Assembly (NCBI GenBank): GCA_015063605.1
Contig: SVTV01000006.1
Coordinates: 34,238-98,237 of the forward strand
DNA from: Oscillospiraceae bacterium
GTDB lineage: Bacteria > Bacillota > Clostridia > Oscillospirales > SIG627
Length of the DNA stretch: 64,000 nucleotides
Reading direction: 5' to 3'
Shown: positions 18,452 through 26,844 of the stretch, one piece after another
Layout of the letters: each line of letters opens with the position of its first letter
How positions within the stretch are numbered: the first letter of the stretch is position 1
Notes under the pieces: model-generated
Databases searched by the model: none
The model's input: only the letters and a program-made list of their open reading frames with translations
What the model was told of the DNA's origin: nothing
Position numbers and translations under genes: made by a program

Positions 18452-19516
18452 ATGCAAAATCAAAAGCGTGTTTCGGTAAAGGACATTGCCGCAAGGCTTC
18501 ACGTTTCCCTTTCCACGGTCCACAAGGCTCTCACGGGCAAGCCGGGGATCGGAGAAGCGAGAAGGCAGGAGATCATAAAAATTGCCGAAGAAATGGGCTA
18601 CTCGGTCAATACCGCAGGTCAGACGCTCTCAAGAAAGAGTATAAATATCGGTGTTATGATCCCGTCATTGTGGCAGGAATATTTTATAGATCTGAAAAGA
18701 GGTATTGACTCAAGGCTTCTTGAATTGGACGAATTCAAGGTCAACGGTCTTTATTATACTATCCCTCTTTCCTCCTCTCCGACACCGGAGGAGAGTTTAA
18801 ACAAAAACGATATTCTTAATTGGATATGGGATAATAAGATCGATGCCATTCTGTATTGCGCTTCCCACTATGCGTTGAACAATATTGCATCGGATATCCT
18901 ATCTGATATAAAAATACCGGTTTTCTGGGTGGGAGGAGGAACGGATATACCGTTTTGCGTCTCGAATATCACGCTTGATGCACCTCTTACGGGAAAGCTT
19001 GCGGCTGATTTTCTTCTATGCACTTCATCGGAAAGCATAAAGGCGGCTGTATTCACAGGATCGATGAAAACGAATGTTCATAAATCGAAAACCGAAGCCT
19101 TCTGCGAAAGAATAAGACAAAACGGCGGAAAAGTAGTTGAGATATATGAAACCGAGGATGATCCCGAAAAGGCATACGAAAAAATGAAGGAATTATATTG
19201 TGTGCATAATGATGTCAATGCAGTATATATAAGCACTTCGACCTCGGAGCCTATCTGTAGATTTATAGAGGAATTCGTTCCGAAAGGAAGGATCACCGTT
19301 ATTGCGACCGATATATTCGATTCTCTTTCGGAATATATAAAAAAGGATATTGTAAAGGCTACGATATCACAGAATCAGGAGGAAGTTGGCAAGCTTGCGG
19401 CGTCGTATGCATATGAGTATATAAATAAAACTCACAGCTACGGTCATGCGGGATGGAAGCCCGAGCATGTTCTTCTTATCAAGCCAACGCTTCTTTTAAA
19501 GGCAAATATTGAGTAA
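18452..19516 (+). CDS. LacI/GalR-family transcriptional regulator
   Basis: A 354-residue repressor. Residues 6-30 (VSVKDIAARLHVSLSTVHKA) form the LacI-type helix-turn-helix, followed by the hinge region and a periplasmic-binding-protein-like effector domain from about residue 65. Unlike most of the family the recognition segment reads STVHKAL rather than STVSRAL, which may tune operator choice. An operator overlaps its own start of transcription and a 13/16-identical copy lies at 19570-19585 before the SDR/E1 operon, so it most likely controls both. The effector is not identifiable. Confidence 0.93.
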   Translation: MQNQKRVSVKDIAARLHVSLSTVHKALTGKPGIGEARRQEIIKIAEEMGYSVNTAGQTLSRKSINIGVMIPSLWQEYFIDLKRGIDSRLLELDEFKVNGLYYTIPLSSSPTPEESLNKNDILNWIWDNKIDAILYCASHYALNNIASDILSDIKIPVFWVGGGTDIPFCVSNITLDAPLTGKLAADFLLCTSSESIKAAVFTGSMKTNVHKSKTEAFCERIRQNGGKVVEIYETEDDPEKAYEKMKELYCVHNDVNAVYISTSTSEPICRFIEEFVPKGRITVIATDIFDSLSEYIKKDIVKATISQNQEEVGKLAASYAYEYINKTHSYGHAGWKPEHVLLIKPTLLLKANIE

Positions 19517-19520
19517 GATA

Positions 19521-19554
19521 CGCAGATGCCCTCGGGAATTTGAGGGTATCTGCG
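19521..19554 (+). other. Strong hairpin between the regulator gene and the SDR operon
   Basis: A 13-bp stem (19521-19533 with 19542-19554, one G-U pair, 8-base loop) starts 4 bases after the regulator stop codon. It lacks a downstream T tract, so it may be a 3-prime mRNA stabiliser or a weak terminator rather than a full intrinsic terminator. Confidence 0.6.
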
Positions 19555-19569
19555 AATATCGGGAAAATT

Positions 19570-19598
19570 AAGAAAACGTTTTTCTTACTATATATAAT
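19570..19598 (+). promoter_or_regulatory. Second LacI-type operator and -10 element of the SDR/E1 operon
   Basis: AAGAAAACGTTTTTCT (19570-19585) matches the site at 18410-18425 at 13 of 16 positions, and the three differences are all purine-purine or pyrimidine-pyrimidine changes. It ends 7 bases before TATAAT (19593-19598), covering the -35/spacer region; the best -35 candidate is TTAAGA at 19568-19573. Repression by the adjacent regulator is predicted. Confidence 0.75.
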
Positions 19599-19627
19599 AT
19601 CAACACATGAAAGGATGGTCACGAAAA

Positions 19628-20395
19628 ATGAAATTGGAAAACAAGATCGCCGTTATTACGGGCGGAGCTTCGGGTATCGGAGGCTCGGGAACAAGGCTCT
19701 TTGCCGAAGAAGGAGCAACCGTTATAATGCTTGACGTAAATGAGGATGCAGGAATATCTTTGGAAAAGGAGCTTACGGATAAGGGCTTGAAGGTCAAGTT
19801 TATCAAGACCGATATATCCGATCCCAAGCAGGTCGAGGAAGCGATGAATACCATCGATAAGCTTTACGGAAGGCTTGATATCATCTATAACAACGCTTCT
19901 GTATTTTTGGGCGGACGTGATAATATCGTTACCGATCTGCCTATAGAAATATGGAACAAGATACTCTCCATAAATCTTTTCGGACTTTTCTACTGCTGTA
20001 AATTCGGTATTCCCCTTTTGCGAAAAGCGGGAGGCGGCGCTATCGTTAATACATCAAGCTCCGCCGGTGTTATCGGTATTCCCGAATGCGATGCTTACAC
20101 GGCAACAAAGGGTGCCACCGTTTCTCTCACACGTTCAATGGCTGTGGAATACGGTCCCGAAAATATCAGAGTTAATTGTATAGCTCCCGCGGCTATCCGT
20201 ACCGAGATGGTCAAGGAATCAAATCTCAATGATCCCAAGTTTGATGAGCAGGCTTTTCTGACAAAAGGAACGCCCTTACGCCGTTGGGGTCTTCCCGAAG
20301 AAATAGCAAAAACCGCACTGTTTCTTGCATCCGATGATTCGTCCTATATCAACGGTGCGATACTCGTTGCGGATGGCGGTATAACAATAATGTAA
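19628..20395 (+). CDS. SDR-family NAD(P)-dependent oxidoreductase
   Basis: A 255-residue classical short-chain dehydrogenase. It has the nucleotide-binding TGGASGIGGSG, the NNAS motif, the catalytic Ser region (NTSSSAG) with YTATK, and the C-terminal GAILVADGG typical of glucose-1-dehydrogenase/3-oxoacyl-ACP-reductase-like SDRs. Start at 19628 (MKLENKIAVITGG) is chosen over ATG 19607 from family alignment, with AAAGGATGG upstream. It is the first gene of a LacI-controlled operon with two E1 subunit genes. It probably oxidises a sugar or polyol to a keto compound that the TPP enzyme then uses; that pathway is inferred. Confidence 0.88.
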   Translation: MKLENKIAVITGGASGIGGSGTRLFAEEGATVIMLDVNEDAGISLEKELTDKGLKVKFIKTDISDPKQVEEAMNTIDKLYGRLDIIYNNASVFLGGRDNIVTDLPIEIWNKILSINLFGLFYCCKFGIPLLRKAGGGAIVNTSSSAGVIGIPECDAYTATKGATVSLTRSMAVEYGPENIRVNCIAPAAIRTEMVKESNLNDPKFDEQAFLTKGTPLRRWGLPEEIAKTALFLASDDSSYINGAILVADGGITIM

Positions 20396-20412
20396 ATACG
20401 GAGGAACGATAT

Positions 20413-21387
20413 ATGCGTGATAAGAATAATTATCGTGAGAATTTAAAAACTATGATGATAATGCGTGAATTCGAACGTGTTATCAAGGATCTTGCAAACC
20501 ACGGCTTTGTTGACGGTGCCGTACATTGCTATACGGGTGAAGAGGCGATAGCTCTCGGCGTATGCCTCAATCTTGAGGATTCGGACTATATATTCTCTAC
20601 TCACCGCGGACACGGCCATGCCATTGCGAAGGGATGCGACCTAAACAGAATATTTGCGGAGCTTATGGGGAAGAAAACAGGACTTTCCGGTGGCTACGGC
20701 GGATCTATGCATCTTTTTGATCCCGCAAAAGGTCTTATGGGTGGAAACGGAATAGTAGGCGGCGGAGTAACGGTATCATTGGGAACGGCATACGCTTCCA
20801 AGTACAAAAAGGACGGAAGAGTTACGGTCTGCTTCTTCAGTGAGGGTGCATCAAACGAGGGTTGGTGCCACGAGGCTATGAACATGGCGTCTCTTTGGAA
20901 GCTTCCCGTCATATTTGCATGTGAAAATAATCTTTTTGCTGCAACAACACCTTCATACAAAACACTTTCCGATCCCGATCTCTACAAGAGAGCGTACGGC
21001 TACGGAATGGCAGGATATCCCGCAGACGGAAACGATCTTGACGATTGCATAGAAAAAACGGCTGAAGCGGTGGAAAGAGCACGTTCCGGAGAAGGTCCCA
21101 CATTTATAGAATTCAAGACATACAGAGTTGAAGGTCATTGCAGAGTCATAAGAGATCTTGATATTTTCCGTCCCAAGGACGTTGTTGCAAGATGGGCGGC
21201 ACACGATCCCATTAAGGTCTATTCCGAACGCCTTATTGAAAAAGGCATTATGACAGAGGAAGATATTCTTAAGCTTACGGAAGAGGTAAACAGCGATATC
21301 GAATCCGCTATTGCTTACGGTAAGGAAAGTCCCCTTCCCGATACGGAGGGATTTCTTAACAAGATCCGTGAAAGATACGAAATCTGA
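20413..21387 (+). CDS. TPP-dependent dehydrogenase E1 component, alpha subunit
   Basis: A 324-residue homologue of pyruvate/acetoin dehydrogenase E1 alpha. Family features include FSTHRGHGHAIAKG, GGYGGSMHLF and LPVIFACENN. The diphosphate/Mg-binding motif normally written GDG is SEG here, in FFSEGASNEG, so the metal-ligand Asp is Glu. GGAGGAACGATAT precedes the ATG. It is followed after 20 bases by the beta subunit gene. No E2 acyltransferase or E3 dihydrolipoamide dehydrogenase gene occurs in the window, so it may work without a lipoyl complex, for instance as a ketolase-like enzyme, or borrow E2/E3 from elsewhere. Confidence 0.85.
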   Translation: MRDKNNYRENLKTMMIMREFERVIKDLANHGFVDGAVHCYTGEEAIALGVCLNLEDSDYIFSTHRGHGHAIAKGCDLNRIFAELMGKKTGLSGGYGGSMHLFDPAKGLMGGNGIVGGGVTVSLGTAYASKYKKDGRVTVCFFSEGASNEGWCHEAMNMASLWKLPVIFACENNLFAATTPSYKTLSDPDLYKRAYGYGMAGYPADGNDLDDCIEKTAEAVERARSGEGPTFIEFKTYRVEGHCRVIRDLDIFRPKDVVARWAAHDPIKVYSERLIEKGIMTEEDILKLTEEVNSDIESAIAYGKESPLPDTEGFLNKIRERYEI

Positions 21388-21407
21388 AAGGAAGGAATTG
21401 TCGAAAC

Positions 21408-22388
21408 ATGAAATCAATACATATGCTTGATGCGATAAACGAGGCTCTTCACGAAGAATTGGAAAGAGACGAAAAGGTATTTGTAATAGCGGAAGACGTC
21501 GGAGAATACGGCGGTGTTTGGAACGCCACACGCGGTCTTTACGAAAAATTCGGTGCTATGCGTGCTATGGATACACCTATATCAGAAGCGGGCTTCACAG
21601 GTCTTTGCGTCGGTGCGGCAATGGCAGGTCTCCGTCCCGTTACCGAAATAATGTATATGGACTTTATTACGGCTTGTATGGATCAGCTTGTAAATCAGGC
21701 TGCGAAGGCAGATCTTATGTCGGGCTGGCAGTTCACCCTTCCCATAACTATTCGTACGCCCTACGGAATAGGAACGAGAGAGGCGGCACAGCATTCCCAG
21801 ACACTTGAGGGTTGGTTCTGCCAGACTCCCGGATTCAAGGTCATATGCCCTTCCAATGCTTACGATGCTAAAGGACTTTTAAAGAGTGCAATACGCGACG
21901 ATACTCCGTGTATCTTTATGGAAAACAGAAATCTTTATTACGATAAGATGGATATTCCCGAAGAAGAATACACTGTTCCTTTGGGTAAAGCCAATATCGT
22001 GGAAGGCGGAAACGATCTTACGATAGTCACCTACGGAATAGGTGTAGAGCTTTGCAAAAAGGCTATGGCGAAGGTACCGGATGCTTCTATAGAGCTTATA
22101 GACCTTCGCACCATAGTTCCCATGGACTTTGAAACTGTACTTGAATCCGTAAAGAAGACGGGACGTATACTTGTTGTTCACGAAGCCGCTTCCGCATTTT
22201 CAGTAGGATCGGAAATAGTACGCCGTGTTGTTGAAAAGGGATTTGATTATCTCGACGCCGAGCCCCTTGTTTACGGAAATATGCGTACCCCTGCTCCCTT
22301 TGCGGGAAATCTTGAGGATGCTATAATGATGACCCCCGAGGGCGTGGAAGAAAAGATAAGGTATCTTCTTACAGGAATCATAAAATAA
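21408..22388 (+). CDS. TPP-dependent dehydrogenase E1 component, beta subunit
   Basis: A 326-residue homologue of pyruvate/acetoin dehydrogenase E1 beta, forming an alpha2beta2 tetramer with the preceding gene product. Typical segments are VFVIAEDVGEYGGVW, the substrate-channel region FTGLCVGAAMAGLRPVTE and the C-terminal transketolase domain with IELIDLRTIVPMD. The ribosome-binding site is GAAAGGAAGGA. It ends the LacI-controlled operon, followed by a bidirectional terminator. Substrate remains unknown. Confidence 0.88.
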   Translation: MKSIHMLDAINEALHEELERDEKVFVIAEDVGEYGGVWNATRGLYEKFGAMRAMDTPISEAGFTGLCVGAAMAGLRPVTEIMYMDFITACMDQLVNQAAKADLMSGWQFTLPITIRTPYGIGTREAAQHSQTLEGWFCQTPGFKVICPSNAYDAKGLLKSAIRDDTPCIFMENRNLYYDKMDIPEEEYTVPLGKANIVEGGNDLTIVTYGIGVELCKKAMAKVPDASIELIDLRTIVPMDFETVLESVKKTGRILVVHEAASAFSVGSEIVRRVVEKGFDYLDAEPLVYGNMRTPAPFAGNLEDAIMMTPEGVEEKIRYLLTGIIK

Positions 22389-22411
22389 TATAAACGGTTT
22401 ATTTACCTAAG

Positions 22412-22452
22412 AAAAATGACCCATCCAAGATGAAAACATCCGGGATGGGTCA
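22412..22452. terminator. Bidirectional terminator between E1 beta and a solute-binding protein gene
   Basis: TGACCCATCC (22417-22426) pairs with GGATGGGTCA (22443-22452). The minus-strand transcript continues into TTTTTC, so it best serves the converging lipoprotein gene, while stopping the E1 operon from the other side. Confidence 0.8.
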
Positions 22453-22473
22453 AATTAATTATTCAATTAAAGA

Positions 22474-23949
22474 TCAATCAAAATTCTCTAAGTAAGAATC
22501 GATCGTAGCCTGAATAGCTGTATTTGTAGCTTCCTTCTGCTTGTCATATGTAGAAGCGAAATCGGAGCCCTTATTTCTCCACAAATTGTAGAAATATGTG
22601 TACCAGCCGCCCCAGTCATATATTATAGCGAGGTCATAACGGCGGTTTGCGAAGATGATATCGAGCATTGCCGCAGATTCTTCGTCACGAAGAACGATAC
22701 CCTGGAGGGATACATCGTAATAAGCTTTACGCAATGTATCCTTGGATTCACGGCAAAGAGCTTCCATTGCATAAGATATTCTGTCGAGATCGTCGAGGTG
22801 CGATGTAGGAACGGAATAGAGAGAACCGCAGGTAGCAACGCTTACAACGTTTACTGTATTGTCGCCTTTTTCATATACGGGCATGGGAAGTATACCGTAA
22901 TCCTGCTCGAGCTTTCTGTAAGCAGCTCTTATAGTATACATGGTTGTAGCAGAGAAAAGGGCTCTGTTATCCTGCTGAACCGAAAGGACTTCACCGGACC
23001 ATCCCTGAAAATAGTTCTGATCATCATCGGATATCTCACGGATCTTTTCAAATACTTCCTGAGATTTCGTTGAGAAAACGGAAAGTGTCGGGAAATCATC
23101 CGCATCCTTGGAAACTATCTGGCATCCCAAGGAATGGAAAAGTGCATAGTTATTGAAAGGTTCATATGCATATCCGTATCTGTCGTTTACGTCGTATCTG
23201 CCGTCGGAATTTACATCCGCAGATATCTTCTTGGTGATCTCAGCTACCTTATCGATAGTCCATTCTCCGTTATTGACAAGCTCGTAAAGGTCTTCAACAT
23301 TATATGTCTCCTGAACATCTTTATTGAAGAAGGTTACCCATGTAGCATCCATACAGGACATGGAAAGGTCACCTGTTGTAAAATAAAGCTTACCGCCTAT
23401 TGAAAGGTCCTTGTTTGCGTACTGATCCCACCAGGGTGCTTCAAGCACGAGGTTGGAAGCATTGTTAAGGTCGCAGAGATAACCGCCCATGCCGAGAATG
23501 GCACTGTTCTTACCGTCTGCAATTATCATGTTAAACGCAGTCTGACCTGCTTTGATCTCATTCTGAGCCTGAACAGCAGGATCTTTCGGAGATATGATCT
23601 CTTTAATAGTAAAACCATACTTTTCTTCGATAATATTGTTTCTTTCATAAACAGCATCGTTTATGGGTTCGTCGGTGATCTCTTCAGCAATAAGGTCGAT
23701 CGTCATCCAAGCCGTGCCGTAACCGCTCTCTTCGCCGCGAGAGTAAACAACGAGCTCGAAATCCTGCATGTCGGTTCTCGGCTCAAGATGCTCAAAACCG
23801 TAGAAAAGATCTTCTTCAGATGAAACGGGAGCTGTAGCTGTGCCTGTCTGCTGAGAACCCGTATTCTTTACGGGACCATCGCTGCAGGAGGTAAGCATAA
23901 CAGCGGAAGTCATCATAAGAAGAGCCATAAGTAAAGCCAATTTCTTCAT
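22474..23949 (-). CDS. Solute-binding lipoprotein, tandem copy A
   Basis: A 491-residue lipoprotein with signal peptide, lipobox LTSC, a Gly/Thr/Ser linker and a large substrate-binding domain. It is nearly the same protein as the neighbour at 24147-25607: long identical blocks include EEDLFYGFEHLEPR, ANRRYDLAIIYDWGGW and FASTYDKQK. A calcium-loop-like motif, DVNSDGRYDVNDRYG, sits near residue 245. It has its own consensus promoter and terminator and no adjacent permease genes. Ligand probably a sugar oligomer; not proven. Confidence 0.87.
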   Translation of the reverse strand: MKKLALLMALLMMTSAVMLTSCSDGPVKNTGSQQTGTATAPVSSEEDLFYGFEHLEPRTDMQDFELVVYSRGEESGYGTAWMTIDLIAEEITDEPINDAVYERNNIIEEKYGFTIKEIISPKDPAVQAQNEIKAGQTAFNMIIADGKNSAILGMGGYLCDLNNASNLVLEAPWWDQYANKDLSIGGKLYFTTGDLSMSCMDATWVTFFNKDVQETYNVEDLYELVNNGEWTIDKVAEITKKISADVNSDGRYDVNDRYGYAYEPFNNYALFHSLGCQIVSKDADDFPTLSVFSTKSQEVFEKIREISDDDQNYFQGWSGEVLSVQQDNRALFSATTMYTIRAAYRKLEQDYGILPMPVYEKGDNTVNVVSVATCGSLYSVPTSHLDDLDRISYAMEALCRESKDTLRKAYYDVSLQGIVLRDEESAAMLDIIFANRRYDLAIIYDWGGWYTYFYNLWRNKGSDFASTYDKQKEATNTAIQATIDSYLENFD

Positions 23950-24048
23950 AATTTCTTCATAATTCCTCCTAAAATATTAAAATAGTTTTGATATGAACGC
24001 TTGGGGAATATTGGTAAGCCGCAAAGCGAATCATGATGTGTTGTGTTA

Positions 24049-24077
24049 ATTATATTACTTTTTTTCATTTTTGTCAA
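24049..24077 (-). promoter_or_regulatory. Consensus sigma-A promoter of solute-binding protein copy A
   Basis: Minus-strand TTGACA and TATAAT separated by 17 bases, about 100 bases before ATG 23949. It begins 4 bases after the T tract of the terminator of copy B, so the two copies are separately transcribed. Confidence 0.85.
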
Positions 24078-24080
24078 TAC

Positions 24081-24123
24081 AAAAATGACCTATCCTAAGC
24101 ATTTTTGCACTTAAGACAGGTCA
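24081..24123 (-). terminator. Intrinsic terminator of solute-binding protein copy B
   Basis: A 14-bp stem (24086-24099 with 24110-24123) whose two mismatches on the plus strand become G-U pairs in minus-strand RNA, followed by five T. This asymmetry shows that the minus-strand transcript is the selected one. Confidence 0.85.
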
Positions 24124-24146
24124 AAATTTTCAAATTATATCCGATA

Positions 24147-25607
24147 TCAATCGAAATTGGCTAAGTAAGAATCGATAGTGCTCTGAATTGCTTTGTTCGT
24201 CGCATCCTTCTGCTTATCGTAGGTAGAAGCAAAATCTGAGCCTTTACTTCTCCACAAGGTGTAGAAATAAGTGTACCAGCCGCCCCAATCATAAATTATG
24301 GCAAGGTCATAACGGCGGTTTGCAAAGATGATATCGAGCATTGCCGCAGATTCCTCATCGCGGACAACGATGCCCTGAAGGGACACATCGTAATAAGCAT
24401 TACGCAAGGTATCCTTGGATTCACGGCAAAGAGCTTCTATTGCATAAGATACTCTGTCCAGATCGCCGAGAAATGTTGTGGGAACGGAATAGAGAGATCC
24501 GCTTGTGGCTACACTTACAACATTTGCAGAATTGTCTCCCTTTTCATATGTGGGCATGGGGAGTATACCGTAATCCTGTTCATGCTTTCTGTATTCCGTT
24601 CTTACGGTGTACATTGTTGTAGCGGATAAAAGCGCTCTGTTATCCTTCTGAACACCGAGAATAGCTGCTGACCAATCCTGATAATAATTAATATCGTCAT
24701 CGGATATTTCACGGATCTTTTCAAATACCTCCTGCGACTTTGCCGAGAAAACGGAAAGCGTCGGGAAATCATCAGCATCCTTAGATACTATGGAGCATCC
24801 CAAAGAATGGAAAAGTGCATAATTGTTAAAAGGCTCATATGCATATCCGTATCTGTCATTAACATCGTATTTACCGTCAGAATTCACGTCTGCAGATATC
24901 TTCTTTGTAATCTCGGATACCTTATCGATAGTCCATTCGCCGTTATTTGCGAGAGCGTAAAGATCTTCGATATTGTATGTCTCCTGAACAGCTTTGTTGA
25001 AGAAGGTCACCCATGTTGCATCCATACATGATATGGAAAGGTCACCTGTTGTAAAATAAAGCTTACCGCCTATTGAAAGGTCTTTATTGGCATACTGATC
25101 CCACCATGGAGCTTGTAGCACAAGGTTGGATGCATTCTTGAGATCGCAAAGATAACCGCCCATGCCGAGAGTTGCGCTCGTTTTTCCGTCGGCAATTATA
25201 AGGTTATAAGGATTCTGGCCTGCGTTGATCTCCCTCTGGGCTTGGCCGAGCTGATCCTTAGGCGATACGATTTCTCTTATTTTAAAGCCGTATTTTTCCT
25301 CGATAAGGTTGTTTCTCTCATAAATAGCATCGTTTATGGGTTCGTCGTTCTTTTCTTCCGCAATAAGGTCAATAGTCTTCCATGCACCTCGTCCACTTTC
25401 TTCGCCGCGTGTGAAAACAACGAGCTCAAAATCCTGCATGTCGGCTCTGGGCTCAAGATGCTCAAAGCCATAGAAAAGATCTTCTTCAGATGAAACGGGA
25501 GCGCTATTCACTCCGGTCTGCAAAGTACCCGTTGTATTCACGGGTCCATTACCGCATGAGGCAAGCATAACGGCGAAAGCCATTATAAGAAAAGTCAGTT
25601 TTTTCAT
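24147..25607 (-). CDS. Solute-binding lipoprotein, tandem copy B
   Basis: A 486-residue lipoprotein, paralogue of copy A and collinear with it over the full length apart from a few residues in the signal/linker region and scattered substitutions (for example near residues 110-125 and 330-345). Signal peptide and lipobox LASC are at the N-terminus. The calcium-loop-like DVNSDGKYDVNDRYG is conserved. A recent tandem duplication with partial divergence is the simplest reading. Different changes in surface segments may mean different ligand preference. Confidence 0.87.
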   Translation of the reverse strand: MKKLTFLIMAFAVMLASCGNGPVNTTGTLQTGVNSAPVSSEEDLFYGFEHLEPRADMQDFELVVFTRGEESGRGAWKTIDLIAEEKNDEPINDAIYERNNLIEEKYGFKIREIVSPKDQLGQAQREINAGQNPYNLIIADGKTSATLGMGGYLCDLKNASNLVLQAPWWDQYANKDLSIGGKLYFTTGDLSISCMDATWVTFFNKAVQETYNIEDLYALANNGEWTIDKVSEITKKISADVNSDGKYDVNDRYGYAYEPFNNYALFHSLGCSIVSKDADDFPTLSVFSAKSQEVFEKIREISDDDINYYQDWSAAILGVQKDNRALLSATTMYTVRTEYRKHEQDYGILPMPTYEKGDNSANVVSVATSGSLYSVPTTFLGDLDRVSYAIEALCRESKDTLRNAYYDVSLQGIVVRDEESAAMLDIIFANRRYDLAIIYDWGGWYTYFYTLWRSKGSDFASTYDKQKDATNKAIQSTIDSYLANFD

Positions 25608-25694
25608 AGTATCTCCTAAAAATTAATATTAATATGATGCAATTGCCGGGGTGAACCGAAAATGAAGTACACAATAATGCTTGTACGTCAATAA

Positions 25695-25723
25695 ATTATA
25701 ACATCAATACAGTTTTTTGTCAA
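25695..25723 (-). promoter_or_regulatory. Consensus sigma-A promoter of solute-binding protein copy B
   Basis: Minus-strand TTGACA and TATAAT with a 17-base spacer, about 90 bases before ATG 25607. Confidence 0.85.
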
Positions 25724-25836
25724 TATCAATAAAATATTCTTCAATTAGCGATATACTTTTTCTGCCGGCTTGTCGATAAGCATCAATAGTGAAAAACGAA
25801 AAAACAGATTTTTAAAAAAAAAATTGTATTTTTATA

Positions 25837-25865
25837 TTGACAATTCAAGCTTAATAGTGTATAAT
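25837..25865 (+). promoter_or_regulatory. Consensus sigma-A promoter of the rpsF-ssb-rpsR-secG operon
   Basis: TTGACA (25837-25842) and TATAAT (25860-25865) with a 17-base spacer. It leaves an untranslated leader of about 120 bases before rpsF. Confidence 0.88.
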
Positions 25866-25888
25866 ATCAGAGTATGTGTGTACGGTTG

Positions 25889-25967
25889 GTGTTAAATGCC
25901 GTATAACACTTACGGAAGTTTATTACAATTTCTTCTTGCCGTTCAATGGGTGAAATTCCCGAACGGC
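25889..25967 (+). promoter_or_regulatory. Structured rpsF leader, probable S6:S18 autoregulatory element
   Basis: A first hairpin GTGTTA/TAACAC (25889-25894 with 25903-25908) is followed by a two-part stem: GCCGTTC (25938-25944) with GAACGGC (25961-25967), enclosing a three-base asymmetric bulge AAT and an inner GGG/CCC helix. rpsF leaders in many bacteria carry a CCG-containing bulged helix that the S6:S18 complex binds; the CCCGAACGG strand here fits that idea. It ends 26 bases before the rpsF ATG. Confidence 0.6.
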
Positions 25968-25993
25968 CTAACGTCCAAAAGGAGGTGCAGATC

Positions 25994-26290
25994 ATGGAAA
26001 AGATCCAATCTAAGTACGAAACAATCTTCGTTGTCAGCCCCGAGCTTGGTGACGAGGGTTCCAAAGCCGTTGTCGAAAAGTTCACAACTCTCATCAGCGA
26101 GAATGCAACTATCGATGAAGTAAACGACTGGGGTAAGAGAAGACTTGCATACCCGATCAATGATCTTACAGAGGGCTACTACACTCTCGTTAAGTTCACA
26201 TCCGGTCACGAGTTCCCTCGCGAGCTTGACAGAATCTTCAACATTACCGACGGTATACTTCGTTCCATCATCATCAAAGACGGCGAGTAA
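25994..26290 (+). CDS. rpsF: Ribosomal protein S6
   Basis: A 98-residue small-subunit ribosomal protein. Segments YETIFVVSP, INDLTEGYYTLVKF and FNITDGILRSIIIK match S6. ATG 25994 is used because AAGGAGGTG lies 7 bases upstream; an ATG 48 bases earlier is inside the leader hairpin. It is the first gene of the conserved rpsF-ssb-rpsR operon and its product pairs with S18 on the ribosome platform. Confidence 0.97.
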   Translation: MEKIQSKYETIFVVSPELGDEGSKAVVEKFTTLISENATIDEVNDWGKRRLAYPINDLTEGYYTLVKFTSGHEFPRELDRIFNITDGILRSIIIKDGE

Positions 26291-26335
26291 TCACGCCCGG
26301 AAAATTTTAATCGGAAGGATAACTTAGGTACGTTT

Positions 26336-26770
26336 ATGGCGTTTAACAAGGTTATTTTAGTAGGCAATCTGGTAAGCGATCCCGAGCTTAAACAAACTCC
26401 CACAGGTGTTCCCGTATGTTCTTTCTCTATTGCTGTAAACAGACGCTTTGCAAAAGCAGGTGATCAGCAGCAGACAGACTTCATAAACATTGTCAGCTGG
26501 AGACAGAATGCCGAATTCGTTTCGAAGTATTTCCAAAAGGGTAAACCGATCCTGGTTTGCGGTTCACTTCAAACACGCACTTGGGTCGACCAGAACAATC
26601 AGAAACGTTACACAACAGAGGTTGTGGCAGATGAGGTCGAATTTGTCGGCAGAAAGGACGATTCTACATCGTCTCCTTACGGCTCGGTTCCCTCTCCCGC
26701 TCCCTTCAGTGCAAACCCCAGAGATGTGGCATTTGAAGAAATGTCCGCAGACGACGATCTTCCCTTTTGA
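26336..26770 (+). CDS. ssb: Single-stranded DNA-binding protein
   Basis: A 144-residue SSB with an N-terminal OB fold (MAFNKVILVGNLVSDPELKQ, DFINIVSWR, VCGSLQTRTW) and a short disordered linker ending in the acidic tip DDDLPF, which recruits replication and repair proteins. It lies between rpsF and rpsR as in most Bacillota. Confidence 0.97.
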   Translation: MAFNKVILVGNLVSDPELKQTPTGVPVCSFSIAVNRRFAKAGDQQQTDFINIVSWRQNAEFVSKYFQKGKPILVCGSLQTRTWVDQNNQKRYTTEVVADEVEFVGRKDDSTSSPYGSVPSPAPFSANPRDVAFEEMSADDDLPF

Positions 26771-26844
26771 TCGGGGTCGAGAGTAATTTTCTGATAAATC
26801 AACAGCGGTAATCCGCATCAAATATTACAAGGAGGTTTCGTATT

